Source of the DNA: Cordia subcordata
Taxonomy: Eukaryota > Streptophyta > Magnoliopsida > Boraginales > Cordiaceae
Length of the DNA stretch: 64,000 nt
NCBI GenBank assembly: GCA_028554755.1
Contig: JAPTOF010000011.1
Span: 6,104,501-6,168,500, forward strand
Direction: 5' to 3'
The notes beneath the pieces are model-generated. The model ran no database searches, had not been told where the DNA came from, and saw nothing but the letters and a program-made list of their open reading frames with translations. A program made the translations under genes and the position numbers. Positions 24,164-34,683 of the stretch are shown here, piece after piece (positions within the stretch are counted from its first letter, which is position 1; every line of letters begins with the position of its first letter).

Positions 24164-24974
24164 CAGGATTTAAAGCCAAAGGAGACTCAGCCTAGGCTAG
24201 CCCTAAATTATTTACCATCATTCTAAGGTTACTACAGCGAGATTTGACTTGATTGCACATTCAGACATGTTCTAGGCCAAGGTGTTTGTGAATAAAAGGA
24301 TCTATTCAACTATCAAATATCGTCATGCTCGGATTACACCATTAGAAATAATTAACAACTAACATTTATGCATTATTGAAGTCATATTCACTACTAGGCA
24401 TGCAAATATACATATAGACATGAATATAAGCATTACCCACTTCATAGCATCCACATATAAACACAGAGACATGATTATAGCATGGATTAAATGTGTTTAT
24501 TAATAAATAGACTTCAATTTATACACATGCTAATCATTTAGGCATTTAATCAAACACTTGGACATGAATGAAAAAATAACCATTTAACTAAGAAAATCAA
24601 ACATGCATGTATTCAGCCATTTAATCCCATATCATAAGAGTATATAGCTAACCCATTACATAAGCTAAAATCACCCTACACAAGTCTACTCAATCATAAT
24701 AAGAGATAGAATGAAAGAGAGTTTATGAAGCTTCCCTTTCATCCTAGCTGATATTGTATAAAGCTCTTGAGCAAACTTGAATCCAAATGTTTGAAACCCT
24801 CTAAATCCTCTTGCTTCAAGGTGATGAAATGTGTGAGAAAGTGTGTGTGATGTGGGTGTAGACTAGGGTTAAGTGTGTGTGTGTGATGGGTGTGTGAAGA
24901 TCCTCTCTAGAATTGTCAAAAAAGATTCCCCTCTTTAAGTCTGAAAATCAAGCTTTTACATCAGCTCTTTACGC

Positions 24975-25130
24975 ATTGTCGGTCGACTAGCTTATTCTCT
25001 TAGCTCGACCGGCTTTTTGGTGATACTCTCTGGACTAGCCGGTTAACCTAGCCGGTCGACCAGCTATTTTTAGTACCTCTCTGAAGTGGCCAGTCGACCT
25101 AGCCGGTCGATCGGTCCTTTCTTTTAGGTC
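24975..25130. promoter_or_regulatory. GGTCGACC-type palindrome cluster in the B 3' LTR
   Basis: Contains ggtcgactag, gctcgaccggc, agccggtcgaccagc and cctagccggtcgatcgg. The same segment in the 5' LTR at 34245-34400 is more decayed. Confidence 0.5.
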
Positions 25131-25435
25131 GTCCGGCTGACTTCCTTCCTCCATTCTTTGTCTTTCCGACCTCCAATCTTCTCTTTTTGACCCGTACATT
25201 CCCACCTTTATCACCTATCATCGCCCAATCTCGATCTTAACCCAAAGTTTACCTAAATCATTGAAAACAAGCAATTAATGTAGCAATTTGTCTCTTAAAC
25301 TCAATATGTACATTTGTTTACGCTTAAGCCTATTCTTATTAAAAGCACTACACTAATGCATCTTTATAAGCACTTAATACCACTTAATCATAGACAAATG
25401 ACAATGCAAACACACACAAAAATACAACACATCAA

Positions 25436-25453
25436 CACCCCCAAACCTTCTCC
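25436..25453 (-). promoter_or_regulatory. Polypurine tract of element B
   Basis: The - strand reads GGAGAAGGTTTGGGGGTG just before the 3' LTR, nearly identical to the tract of element A at 7691-7709. Confidence 0.85.
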
Positions 25454-26792
25454 TTGCTTGTCCCCAAGCAAGCTCAATCTTAAGTTTATTTCTAAAGCTA
25501 ATTCCAAGGGTTACCTAAGGGATTGATTCTCTATCAAAGTTAGTCTAAGAAGCATGAAGGGGGCATTCCTATTGTGGAAAGATCCCTAAGCCTCTTTGGA
25601 TCTTTCCTCTACTTATAAGGGGTCTCGTTTCTTGTAAGAATTTCCCAAGTAGCCAAACCACCACGAGCCTAGGATTCTAACTCAAGCACTTGGGATGTTG
25701 ATATTTCGCCCCCCCCCTCAACTATTATAACCTCCGCAACATGCACAAAGCCTAAAAGACAAGATAAGAGAATATACAAACACAATGGCTTATAAAAAGC
25801 CTTATTCACATAGCTACAAAGATGATAGCATGTGCTAAGTTGACATTGTGTCACTTATGCACTTATTCACAAAACTTTTTGGTGTCTTTGGTTTTTTTTC
25901 TTTTTCAATTTTTTTTATATATCTATATATAAATATATTTTTGCACCTTTGTGCCTTTTTCAATTCAATTTTTTTTATTTTTCATACTTTGCATTGTATT
26001 TACAAAAAGAAAAGAAAAAGAAAGGCTTTGGCACATCAAAAAGAACCAATCAAGGAAGGGGCACTCACATCAACAACCTTTCTTTCCCAACACTTTTTCC
26101 TACTAAGCTATGAGGTGGCTACAAGGGTCATTCTTTAAAGTTCCTCAATCCCCACAACTTTGAAGAGCATCCTTTCCAAGACTTAGCTTTCAAATCATTC
26201 TATTCATTTCCCTACAATGCATCTCATATTTACTAATCAATAAGTCAATCACAATGATCAACAAAGTCATAAATAACTCCACATGCATCAAATTCTACCT
26301 TAAGCAAGATATATAACAAGAAAACCAAACTCCCACAGCCCCAAACCTAAACTTTGCTTGTCCTCAAGCAAATAGATCAAAACATATAAACAAGCAAATT
26401 GGCATTACAAAGCAAGTAAAAGTGGTTGGGATGGGGTAAAAACATAGGGAACAAGTGAAGAAAAGATAGATACAACCTTGCATCTTCTTCAAAGCGTTCC
26501 ATGCCAATGATAAATCACCATACTTCTAATCCTGTGACTTACAATTCACAAACACTCACAAAGAAAACAAGATTAATAGTATTGCCTATCCATGCTTACA
26601 TTGGCATGTGCAATAATAAGCAATGATGTATCTTATGGGACAAAGGATCAGGATTCAACACTTTGATGTGGGTGAAAAAAAAGAAAGAAGATAAAAAGGA
26701 AAGAAAATGAAACAAATTGCAAAATTGAACCTAGGTTGCCGCCTAGTAGTGCTAACCACTATGCCGTTAGCCGGGCAAACACCAACTCATCT
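25454..26792 (-). other. Noncoding spacer between integrase and 3' LTR of element B
   Basis: It matches element A 4520-5279 and 7102-7690 in reverse. No env-like frame is seen. A CG-rich C run is at 25709-25717 and a T/A-rich stretch at 25890-26000. Confidence 0.6.
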
Positions 26793-27960
26793 TCATCTTT
26801 CATAGATGGGGTCCTGAAGCATTAAAACCTCCACACGAGCCATCCTTGGATCATATGCATGCTTCAAGCGTTGCCTATTCATCGTCAACTCTCGGCCATC
26901 CTTCAAGTCTTTGATCTTGACTGCTCCGACAGGGTAGGCAACCAACACCTCATATGAACCATCACATCTTGTCTTAAGCTTACCTGGAAAGAGTTTCAAT
27001 CGTGAGTTAAATAACCAAACTTTATCGGAGGGAGAGAATAATTTTTTTTTAATAATGTGTTTATCATGAATTCTCTTCATCCTATCCTTATAAAGCTTGG
27101 CATTCTCATATGCCTTAAATCTAAGCTCTTCCAATTCCACTAGGTCTAGCTTTCTTTTCTCACCTGCTCTTGCCAAATCAAAATTTAGGGCCTTGATTGC
27201 CCAATAAGCCCTATGCTTTAGCTTTACTGGCAATTGACAAGCTTTTTCGTAAACCAATCTATACGGAGACATACCAATGGGAGTCTTAAAGGCGGTACGG
27301 TAGGCCCACAAAGCATCATTTAGCCTAATAGACCAATCTATCCTATCGGGCCTAACTGTTTTCTCTAAAATGTGCTTGATCTCCCTATTGGACACCTCTA
27401 CTTGTCCACTAGTTTGCGGGTGATAAGGAGTGGCTACCTTATGGGTGACCGAATATCTTTTCAACAAGGTCTCTAAAGTCCTATAGCAAAAATGCAAACA
27501 CCTATCACTAATTAAGACCCTAGGGACTTCAAATCTAGAGAAAATGTTCTTCTTAATTAACTTAACCACTACCCTACGGTCATTAATGCGTGTGGAATTG
27601 CCTCAGTCCATTTGGACACATAATCAATGGCTACTAAAATGTATTGATACCCAAAGGAAGGTGGCAATGGACCCATAAAATCTATACCTTACACATCAAA
27701 CAACTCATAAGAAAGTATAGGGGATAAAGGCATCATGTTTCTCCTAGAGATAGACCCGGATTGTTGACATCTAAAACACTTTTTACAATACTCTTGGGCA
27801 TTCCTAAAGAGAGTGGGCCAAAATAATCCACATTGCAAGACCTTCGCGGCGATCTTCTTCCCACTAAAATGACCCCCATACCCTTCGTCATGACACATGC
27901 TTAAAACACTCTCAAACTTATCTTCGGGCACCTACTGGTGAATCATTTGATCCGCACATA
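26793..27960 (-). pseudogene. Integrase of element B, broken in the core
   Basis: The last 258 codons (27569-26793) are open. They hold [10 protein letters not shown] (second catalytic Asp), [20 protein letters not shown] (catalytic Glu), [20 protein letters not shown] and the C-terminal domain ending in a chromodomain-free tail with [20 protein letters not shown]. The N-terminal zinc-binding part (27931-27689) holds CHDEGYGGHF and CKKCFRCQQSG. Between them a TAA/TAG stop follows YELFDV, and the first catalytic Asp region (GIDFMGP) continues at 27686-27570 with a frameshift. It is better preserved than in element A. Confidence 0.88.
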
Positions 27961-28114
27961 CTTTAAAAAGATAAGGATCCTCCCAAAAGAAATGCCTAAC
28001 TTGTGCTAGGAACCTATCTCTTTCTCTCTACTCCCAATAATAAGGAAAACGCTTTGTGGCAAGATAGTTAACTATGTGAGCAATCCAAGGTGTGTGACAA
28101 GAGATGGCAAACAA

Positions 28115-28550
28115 TTACTTATAGGGAAATGAATCATGAAAAGGAGATAGATCACTAAAAGACTTACTAACAAGGCAGGAAATGTGATCTGTAACTAAAT
28201 TTTCTCTACCTTTCTTATCCTGGATTTCAATGTCAAACTCTTGAAGGAGGGGCAACCACCTAATCAAGCAGGGCTTAGACTCTTTCTTAGACAACAAATA
28301 TTTCAATGCCACGTGATCAATGTAGATAATCACTTTAGATCCTAGGATGCATAACCTAAATTTGTCAAGGGAGAAGACTATTACTAGAAGATTTTTTTTC
28401 CATGGTAGTATATTTCTTTTGGGCTTCATCAAGAGTCTTGCTAGCGTAGTACATAACATGGGGCAACTTATCCTTCCTTTGACCTAAGACAACTCCCATC
28501 ACATAATCAGATGCATCACATGTAATCTCAAATGGGAGATTGTAGTTAGG
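28115..28550 (-). pseudogene. RNase H of element B, broken
   Basis: In the 28459-28115 stretch [26 protein letters not shown] and [19 protein letters not shown] mark RNase H. The start (VVYYASKTLNEAQ) is in another frame, so there is a frameshift near 28400, where an A/T run (gattttttttcc) lies. The TDH motif reads IDH. Confidence 0.82.
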
Positions 28551-28553
28551 TGG

Positions 28554-29640
28554 TTAGATAATTGAGGATGTAGACAATAAGGATTTAAGCCTATTGAAAG
28601 CCTTAACACACTCATCATTAAAGTCAAAAGGGACATCTTGTGCTAGGAGCCTAAACAAGGGACATGCAATGTGGCTAAAATCCTTAATAAGCCTATGGTA
28701 GAATCCTGTATGCCCTGGAAAAGATCTAACATCCTTGACACACTTAGGGACAGGTAATTTTTCAATCAATTCTACCTTCGTGGGGTCAACTTGAATATCA
28801 CTAGATGAAACTATATGACCCAACACTATTCCTCTTTGCACTATGAAGTAGGATTTCTCCCAACTCAACACTAGATTCTTCTCCACACATCGGTCTAAGA
28901 CTAAAGAGAGGTGACTCAAGCACTCATCAAAACTATCACCAAAGACTGAGAAATAATCCATGAATATCTCTAAATGCCTCTCAATCATGTCACTAAAAAT
29001 GGTTCTGGAAAGTCACTGGGGCATTACAAAGACCGAATGGCATTCTCTTATAGGCAAAAGTACCATAGAGACAAGTAAAGTTGGTCTTCTCCTGGTCCTC
29101 GGGAAACACGGGGATCTGATTGTAACCCGAATAGCCATCTAGAAAACAATAGTAGCTATGCCCAGCCACTTTATCTAAAATCTGATATGGAAAAGGCAAT
29201 GGGAAATGATCCTTTCTAGTTTTGGAGTTAAGCTTCCTATAATCAATACAAACTCTCCATCCCGTGGGAGTACGTGTAGAGATAAGCTCTCTTCTCACAT
29301 TATCCACAGCCATGATCCCAGACTTCTTAGGGACAACTTGGACCGGGCTAACCCACTCACTATCGGGGATTGGATAGCTAATGCCTGCATCTAAAAGCTT
29401 AATGATTTCTTTTTTAACTACTTCACTCATGTGTGGGTTTGGCCTCCTTTGCATCTCCCTAGAAGGAATGGCTCCATCCTCAAGGTGAATAGAATGCATA
29501 CAAACCAAAGGGTCAATACCTCTCAAATCATCAATTTTCCACTCTATAGCCTTTCTATGGTTCCTAAGAACCTCTAAGAGACGCTCATCATGCTCACTAG
29601 AAAGATCAGAAGCTGTAATGATCGGAAAGGTCTCACTAGG
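28554..29640 (-). pseudogene. Reverse transcriptase of element B, broken
   Basis: The first part (29526-28993) has VCIDYRKLNSKTRKDHFPLP, FLDGYSGYN, YKRMPFGLCNAP and ends TFQNHF with a frame break at 28993. The second part (28988-28554) starts at MIERHLEIFMDYFSVFGDS and has GHIVSSSDIQVDPTKVE and GHTGFYHRLIKDFSH. The catalytic YxDD box reads FMDY, so the second Asp is Tyr. Element A lost the same Asp in another way (Ala). Confidence 0.9.
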
Positions 29641-29652
29641 GCCTAGGAATGC

Positions 29653-30870
29653 CTACTTCAAATGATCGGGAAGGGGTTTAAGTTCTAAAGAAGGGCTAGG
29701 CTCAACCAAGGAGGACTCAACCTCAACATCATCATCGGGGATGCCACTAGAATCAAGACTGGAAGGATTAATCTTAAGTGACTTATCAATCAAGGAACTC
29801 TCGACTATGGAGGTAGAGGCTATACACTTCTGCTCGAAGGTGTCTAAATCAACGCTAGTCAACAATTCCTCAAATTTCCTCAATTCTTCTTCATCGGTCA
29901 TAGTCCTATCTACAAGGTCCTCGACACAAGAATCAATCACATTAACTCTAAAGCACTATTATCCATCCTCTCCTCCTATACTAGCCCTATTCACCGCCTC
30001 AGCAACCTTCATGGTGGACCTCAAATTCCTAAATTTCATCTCTAATAACCCCGACCTTCAATGAATAATGGCATCTGCGGTGGCAAGGAAGGGGAAACCT
30101 AGAAGAACGGGTGTAGAGTGTCTAGAGTCATGTCTCAAATCCATATCTAACACTATAAAGCCAATAGGGTACACAAACTCACCTACCTGGACCATAACAT
30201 CCTCTATCAGACCTCTAGTTCTACGCTCGGACCTATCGGCTAGCTAAAGAGCAACATGTGTAGAAGACAACTCACCTAAGCCTAACTGCTGATAGACGGA
30301 GTAAGGAATGAGATTCATATTGGACCCTAAATCTAACAAGGCGTGATCAATCTGGGTCTCACGGATCCTACAAGGAATAGTAAAGGCTCTGGGGTCACTC
30401 ATCTTGGGCGGGAGGCCTGAAGTACAAATACTACTCACTTTCTCCATAAGCTTCACCTTTTTAGGGATGTTCGATGACCTACGTTTCCTTGTACAAAGAT
30501 CCTTAAAGAACTTAGAATAAGAGGGGATGGAAAGAATCACATCTATCAAAGGAAGATTGACCTTAAAGTCCTTAAGATGCTCTAAAACCTTGAAAAATCT
30601 AGAATCCTCACTAGGTGTAGGCCTCTCTAAGACGGATGGAAAGGGAACTCTAGGCTCAATATCTCTAGACACATAGGACTCATTAATGGGCTCCTTTCCA
30701 TCCTGATGTGGATGGGAAGTACTACTATCTCCATGGTCTCTAATGGGCGTAACCTTCTCAACAGAACCCTCTCTAAAATCTCTCTCAATAGGACTACTAT
30801 GTGACTCTCTAGACTCAGAAGGACCACTAGGAGCAAGCACTACAAAGTCAACTCCTACCCTATTATCCAT
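29653..30870 (-). pseudogene. Protease and acidic linker of element B, broken
   Basis: 30870-30244 holds a Ser/Arg-rich linker, then LPLIDVILSIPSYSKFFKDL and the protease region IDHALLDLGSNMNLIPYSVYQQLGLG, with the LLDLGS active-site region intact. The frame stops at a TAG in the following Leu/Ala stretch (30243). The rest of the protease and the RT linker are in 30240-29950, and 29940-29653 holds an acidic stretch rich in Glu/Asp/Ser. Confidence 0.8.
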
Positions 30871-31239
30871 TACCCTGCCGCTCCTAAGAGTGATGACGAC
30901 CTTAGCCTGGGCCTGAAGGGGATAAGTGATATCGGTGGAGGAACAGGACTAGACTTTAGGGTTTACTTTCGGTTGAGAAGGCAATTTCCTAGGGTCTCTA
31001 GCACTCAACTGTGTAGTAATATGTCCTAACTGTGTCTCAAACCTAGCCTTCTACTACCTATAGCTAGCCATCTCTTGCTTATTATCAGCTAACTCCTATT
31101 GCTGACTAGCTAATGCCTGCTGCTGATTTTGAATAAACTGTATTAACTTCATCACATCATTGCTAGGAGTCTGGCTACTAGAGGGAGCAGGGAAAGCCTG
31201 AGATTGAGAAACACTAGTGAGATAGGGCTGATTACATGA

Positions 31240-32549
31240 TAGAAACCTGGAGGGTATTGAGAACGGGGTTGCTGTTGAGGTGGAAGCTGAGGATGTGAAT
31301 TAGACTCATGTTGCCCTTGTCACCAAGAAAAGTTTGGGTTATCCCTCCAACCTGGATTGTATGTGTTCGAGTATGGATTATACTCACAAGAATAACCTTG
31401 TGTGGTACACACTTAGTTTTTCATGAATTCGGGAAACTAGGATGCTAAAGGGCAAGCTATTGTCTCATGAGATGACACGGAACACAATGCATAAACCTCA
31501 ACAACTAAAGGGGCGAAGAAAGAGCCTATAGAACTAGTCCTATGACCTTGGGATGAAAGAGACAAAGAAATGAATTGATCTAGCTTATTTCTCAAAGCCT
31601 CAACCTTAGTGGGTAAATCTAAAGAAACTCTAACCTTACTAACACTTCTCTTGTTGCCTTCCCGATTAGACCATTCCATAGCAAAATTTTGAAAAGAATT
31701 TTCAACCATCATTTCTATTTTCTCCCATGCCCCATTCAGTCTCAAGAGATAGAAGCTACTACTGGAGGCGGCATTGACCATCATCCTATCTTATTCATTT
31801 GAACCTCGAAAGAAATATTGCAATAAAGCATGATTGCCATACCCATGATGTGGACATTGTCTAAGAAGATCCTTGAACCTCTCCTAAGCCTCATGAAAGA
31901 ATTCTAGATCATGTTGGGAGAAAGCCATAATGGCAGTCCTAAGGTCGGCCGTCTTGGCCATGGGATAAAATTTTTGAAAGAACTTCGATTGAAGCTCAGC
32001 TCATGTAGTAATACAACCATTAGGTGAGGAATGCAACCAAGCCCTACCTTTGTCCTTAATAGAGAAAGGAAACAATCTTAGACGTATGACCTCTTGGGAG
32101 ACATTGGGGACATGGAGAGTGGAACTCATCTCAACAAAATCAGTGATATGATCTAGAGAACTCTCATTGCTTCTCTGGTAGAAGGAAGAAAGCATAGCCA
32201 ACATATTAGGCTTAATCTCGAAGTTCGTCTCTCCTAAACTCGGAATTTAAATAGCCAAATTAGGTTTAAAGGCTTTGGGGAGAAAGAATTGCCTAAAAGT
32301 GGGTTCCTTATCGATGAGTGGATCCGGTCTACGGGCCTCTCGTCTAAAATGATCTTGGGCTTGATGCCCATGGTGATCATGAGGTGGAATGGGATTCATC
32401 GGGGGATTGGGAAGATTAGGAGGGTAATTAAGATCGGCCATTTCCTCAAGAAGATCTCCTAAATTCCTAAAATGTCTAGCAATTCTATCAGGTTCAGGAT
32501 TAAGAGGAACCAAGAGATTTTTAAGGGTTCTTCTACCAAGCATGTACAA
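31240..32549 (-). pseudogene. gag of element B, broken
   Basis: From about 32549 the frame gives MYMLGRRTLKNLLVPLNPEP, then (32204-32001) a Gag core with LHVPNVSQEVIRLRLFPFSI and KGRAWLHSSP, the retrotransposon Gag signature (SLxDxAKxWL type). It continues with several TAG or TAA stops and ends near 31320 with NPYSNTYNPGWRDNPNFSW. Gag would form the particle around the RNA. At least five stops or frame changes exist. Confidence 0.82.
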
Positions 32550-32800
32550 ACTATCCTAACTCCGACCACTTCAACCGCTAAAAACTTCAACATTCTTAAA
32601 ACTACAACAAATAAACCACAATCCTAGAAAGTCTATTGAAAACAAAAAAACAAAATTTGAAATAGATAAACAAGAACTAAAGCAAGATAATATAAACAAT
32701 AAACAAAATAAGCAAGAACTAAACAAACTATAAAGAAAAAGCAAGAAAACAAGAAAACCAACTACTAAAAAACACAAACAAAGAATGCAAACCACCATGC

Positions 32801-32819
32801 CTTCCCGGCAATGGCGCCA
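32801..32819 (-). promoter_or_regulatory. Primer-binding site of element B (tRNA-Asp type)
   Basis: The - strand reads TGGCGCCATTGCCGGGAAG six bases after the LTR end (spacer AGTTCT). It fits the 3' end of plant tRNA-Asp with about two mismatches, the primer known for Athila/Tat elements. Confidence 0.78.
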
Positions 32820-32825
32820 AGAACT

Positions 32826-34678
32826 TGATCGTTATCTTTTGAGTGCAAGCTCTAAAGACCCGTAAGTGCACAGATCAGTATAGTAAAGTGTATACAAGTG
32901 CAGCGTCGATTCCATAAGGAGGCTATGTTGTGAGATGGATTCTATGTGTGTGATCTAGAGTGTGCCTAAAAAGAAACATAAACTATCTATTTTTGAGATT
33001 TTGGATGGTTGGGAGCTCTAGCTAAAACGAATTAAACTAAACTATAGGACTGGAAAAGTTGGGGAACAAGCTAATTTAAAGGAACTAACAAATGGAAATG
33101 TGCTAAGGTGACTTCAACTTATGAATGGGTGATTCTATACTCAAATGCTATAGGATTAAAGAATGATGGCTTACTTTAGTGATTGCTCTTAACTAGGTTG
33201 CTAAAACAATGTCTTAATTTTCCCCTAGGACTCGGTGCGAGTCTGTCCCTAAACAACGATTCCAAGAGCTACGGCGTGGTCCTTATGACCTAGGGCCTTG
33301 AGAGTGACCAATTAGCTTCCTAGGTGACTTAGAATGAACCTACCCTAGTACCTAAATCATTGGTTGGATTTAAAGCCAAGACCTAGTATTGCTAAGGTTA
33401 ACTAATCCTATCCTGAAACCTATTGGCTGGATTTAAAGCCAAAGGAGCTTGGCCTAGGCTAGCCTTAAATTACTTACCATTATTCTAAGGCCACTACAGT
33501 AAGATTTGACTTGATAGCACATTCATACATGTTCTAGGCCAAGGTGTTTGTGAATAAAATGATCTATTCAACTACCAAACATCGTCATGCTTAGATTACA
33601 CCATTAGAAGCAATTAACAACTAACATGTATGCGTTATTAAAGTCATATTCACTACTAGGCATGCAAATATATATATAGACAAGAATATAAGCATTACCT
33701 ACTTCATAGCATCCACATATAAACACATAGACATGATTATAGCATAGATTAGATGTGTTTAGTAAGAAATAGACTTTAATTTATACACATGCTACTCATT
33801 TAGGTATTTAATCAAACACTTGGACATGAATGAGAAAATAACCATTTAAACAAGAAAATCAAACATGTATATATTTATCCATTTAATCCCATATCATAAG
33901 AGTATATAGCTAACCCATTACATAAGCTAAATCACCCTACACAAGTCTACTTAATCATAATAAGAGATAGAATGAAAGAGAGTTTAAGAAACTTCTCTTT
34001 CATCCTAACTAATCTTGTACAAAGCTCTTGAGCAAAGTTGAATCCAAATATTTGAAACCCTCTAAATCCTCTTGCTTCAAGGTGATGAAATATGTGAGAG
34101 AGTGTTTGTGATGTGCATGTAGACTAGGGTTAAGTGTGTGTGTGTGTGTGTGATAGGCATGTTAAGATCCTCTCTAGAATAATTAAAAAGATTCCCCTCT
34201 TTAAGTTTGAAAATCAGGCTTTTATATCAGCTTTTTACACACTGCCAGTCAACCAAGTAGGTCGACCGGCTTCTCCTCAATCGGCATTTTGGTGATGCTC
34301 TCTTGACTGGGAGGGGTGGTCGTTCGACTATTTTTAGCACCTCTCTGGAATGGCTGATCAACCTAGCCTGTCGATCGGTTCATTCTCTTAGGTCATCCGG
34401 CTGACTTTCTTCCTCCATTCTTTGTCTTTTTGACCCATACATCTCCCACCTTCATCACTTATCATCGCCTAATCTCGATCTTAACCCAAAGTTCACCTAA
34501 ATCATTGAAAACAAGCAATTAGTGTAGCAACTTGTCTCTTAAACTCAATATGTACATTTGTTTAGGCTTAAGCCTATTCTTATCAAAAGCACCATACCAA
34601 TGCATCATTATAAGCACTTAATACCTCTTAATCATAGACGAATGACAATGCAAACACACACAAAAACACAACACATCA
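32826..34678 (-). repeat. 5' LTR of element B (intact, 1853 bp)
   Basis: On the - strand it runs TGATGTGTTG...CGATCA. It matches the 3' LTR in its outer 600 and 1270 bases. A TATA-like gatataaaag (- strand, about 34215-34225) lies after the palindrome cluster (34245-34400), as expected for U3. Confidence 0.92.
34245..34400. promoter_or_regulatory. GGTCGACC-type palindrome cluster upstream of a TATA box (B 5' LTR)
   Basis: Holds ggtcgaccggc, cgttcgact and cctgtcgatcgg, about 30-180 bases upstream of the TATA-like box on the - strand. It is a decayed form of the cluster at 24975-25130. Confidence 0.45.
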
Positions 34679-34683
34679 GGCTT
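34679..34683. repeat. Right target duplication GGCTT of element B
   Basis: GGCTT directly follows the 5' LTR and equals 21586-21590. Here the LINE sequence resumes. Confidence 0.93.

Larger units (their letters stand above)
21591..25434 (-). repeat. 3' LTR of element B, holding a nested LTR
   Basis: The outer parts (21591-22190 and 24164-25434) match the 5' LTR at 32826-34678 from TGATCG to the ACATCA end. The excess of about 1.97 kb is a nested LTR. The reverse strand begins TGATGTGTTG and ends CGATCA. The region contains the GGTCGACC-type cluster at 24975-25130. Confidence 0.92.
21591..34678 (-). mobile_element. Complete Ty3/gypsy LTR retrotransposon B inserted in the LINE
   Basis: On the - strand the order is 5' LTR (34678-32826), tRNA-Asp-type primer site, gag, protease, RT, RNase H, integrase, noncoding spacer, polypurine tract, 3' LTR (25434-21591). 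A perfect GGCTT duplication flanks it. Without the nested LTR it is about 11 kb. Coding parts are broken by stops, so it depends on other copies or is extinct. The Athila/Tat-like assignment rests on the primer site and the long noncoding stretch after integrase and is inference. Confidence 0.95.

Noticed and set aside
25848..26138. 96-codon frame rich in Phe/Leu/Ile
   Set aside because: It lies in the T-rich noncoding spacer of element B; the hydrophobic look comes from T runs.
32571..32798. 75-codon hydrophobic frame on the - strand before gag of element B
   Set aside because: It is in the leader between the primer site and gag, T-rich on the - strand, with no conserved counterpart visible.
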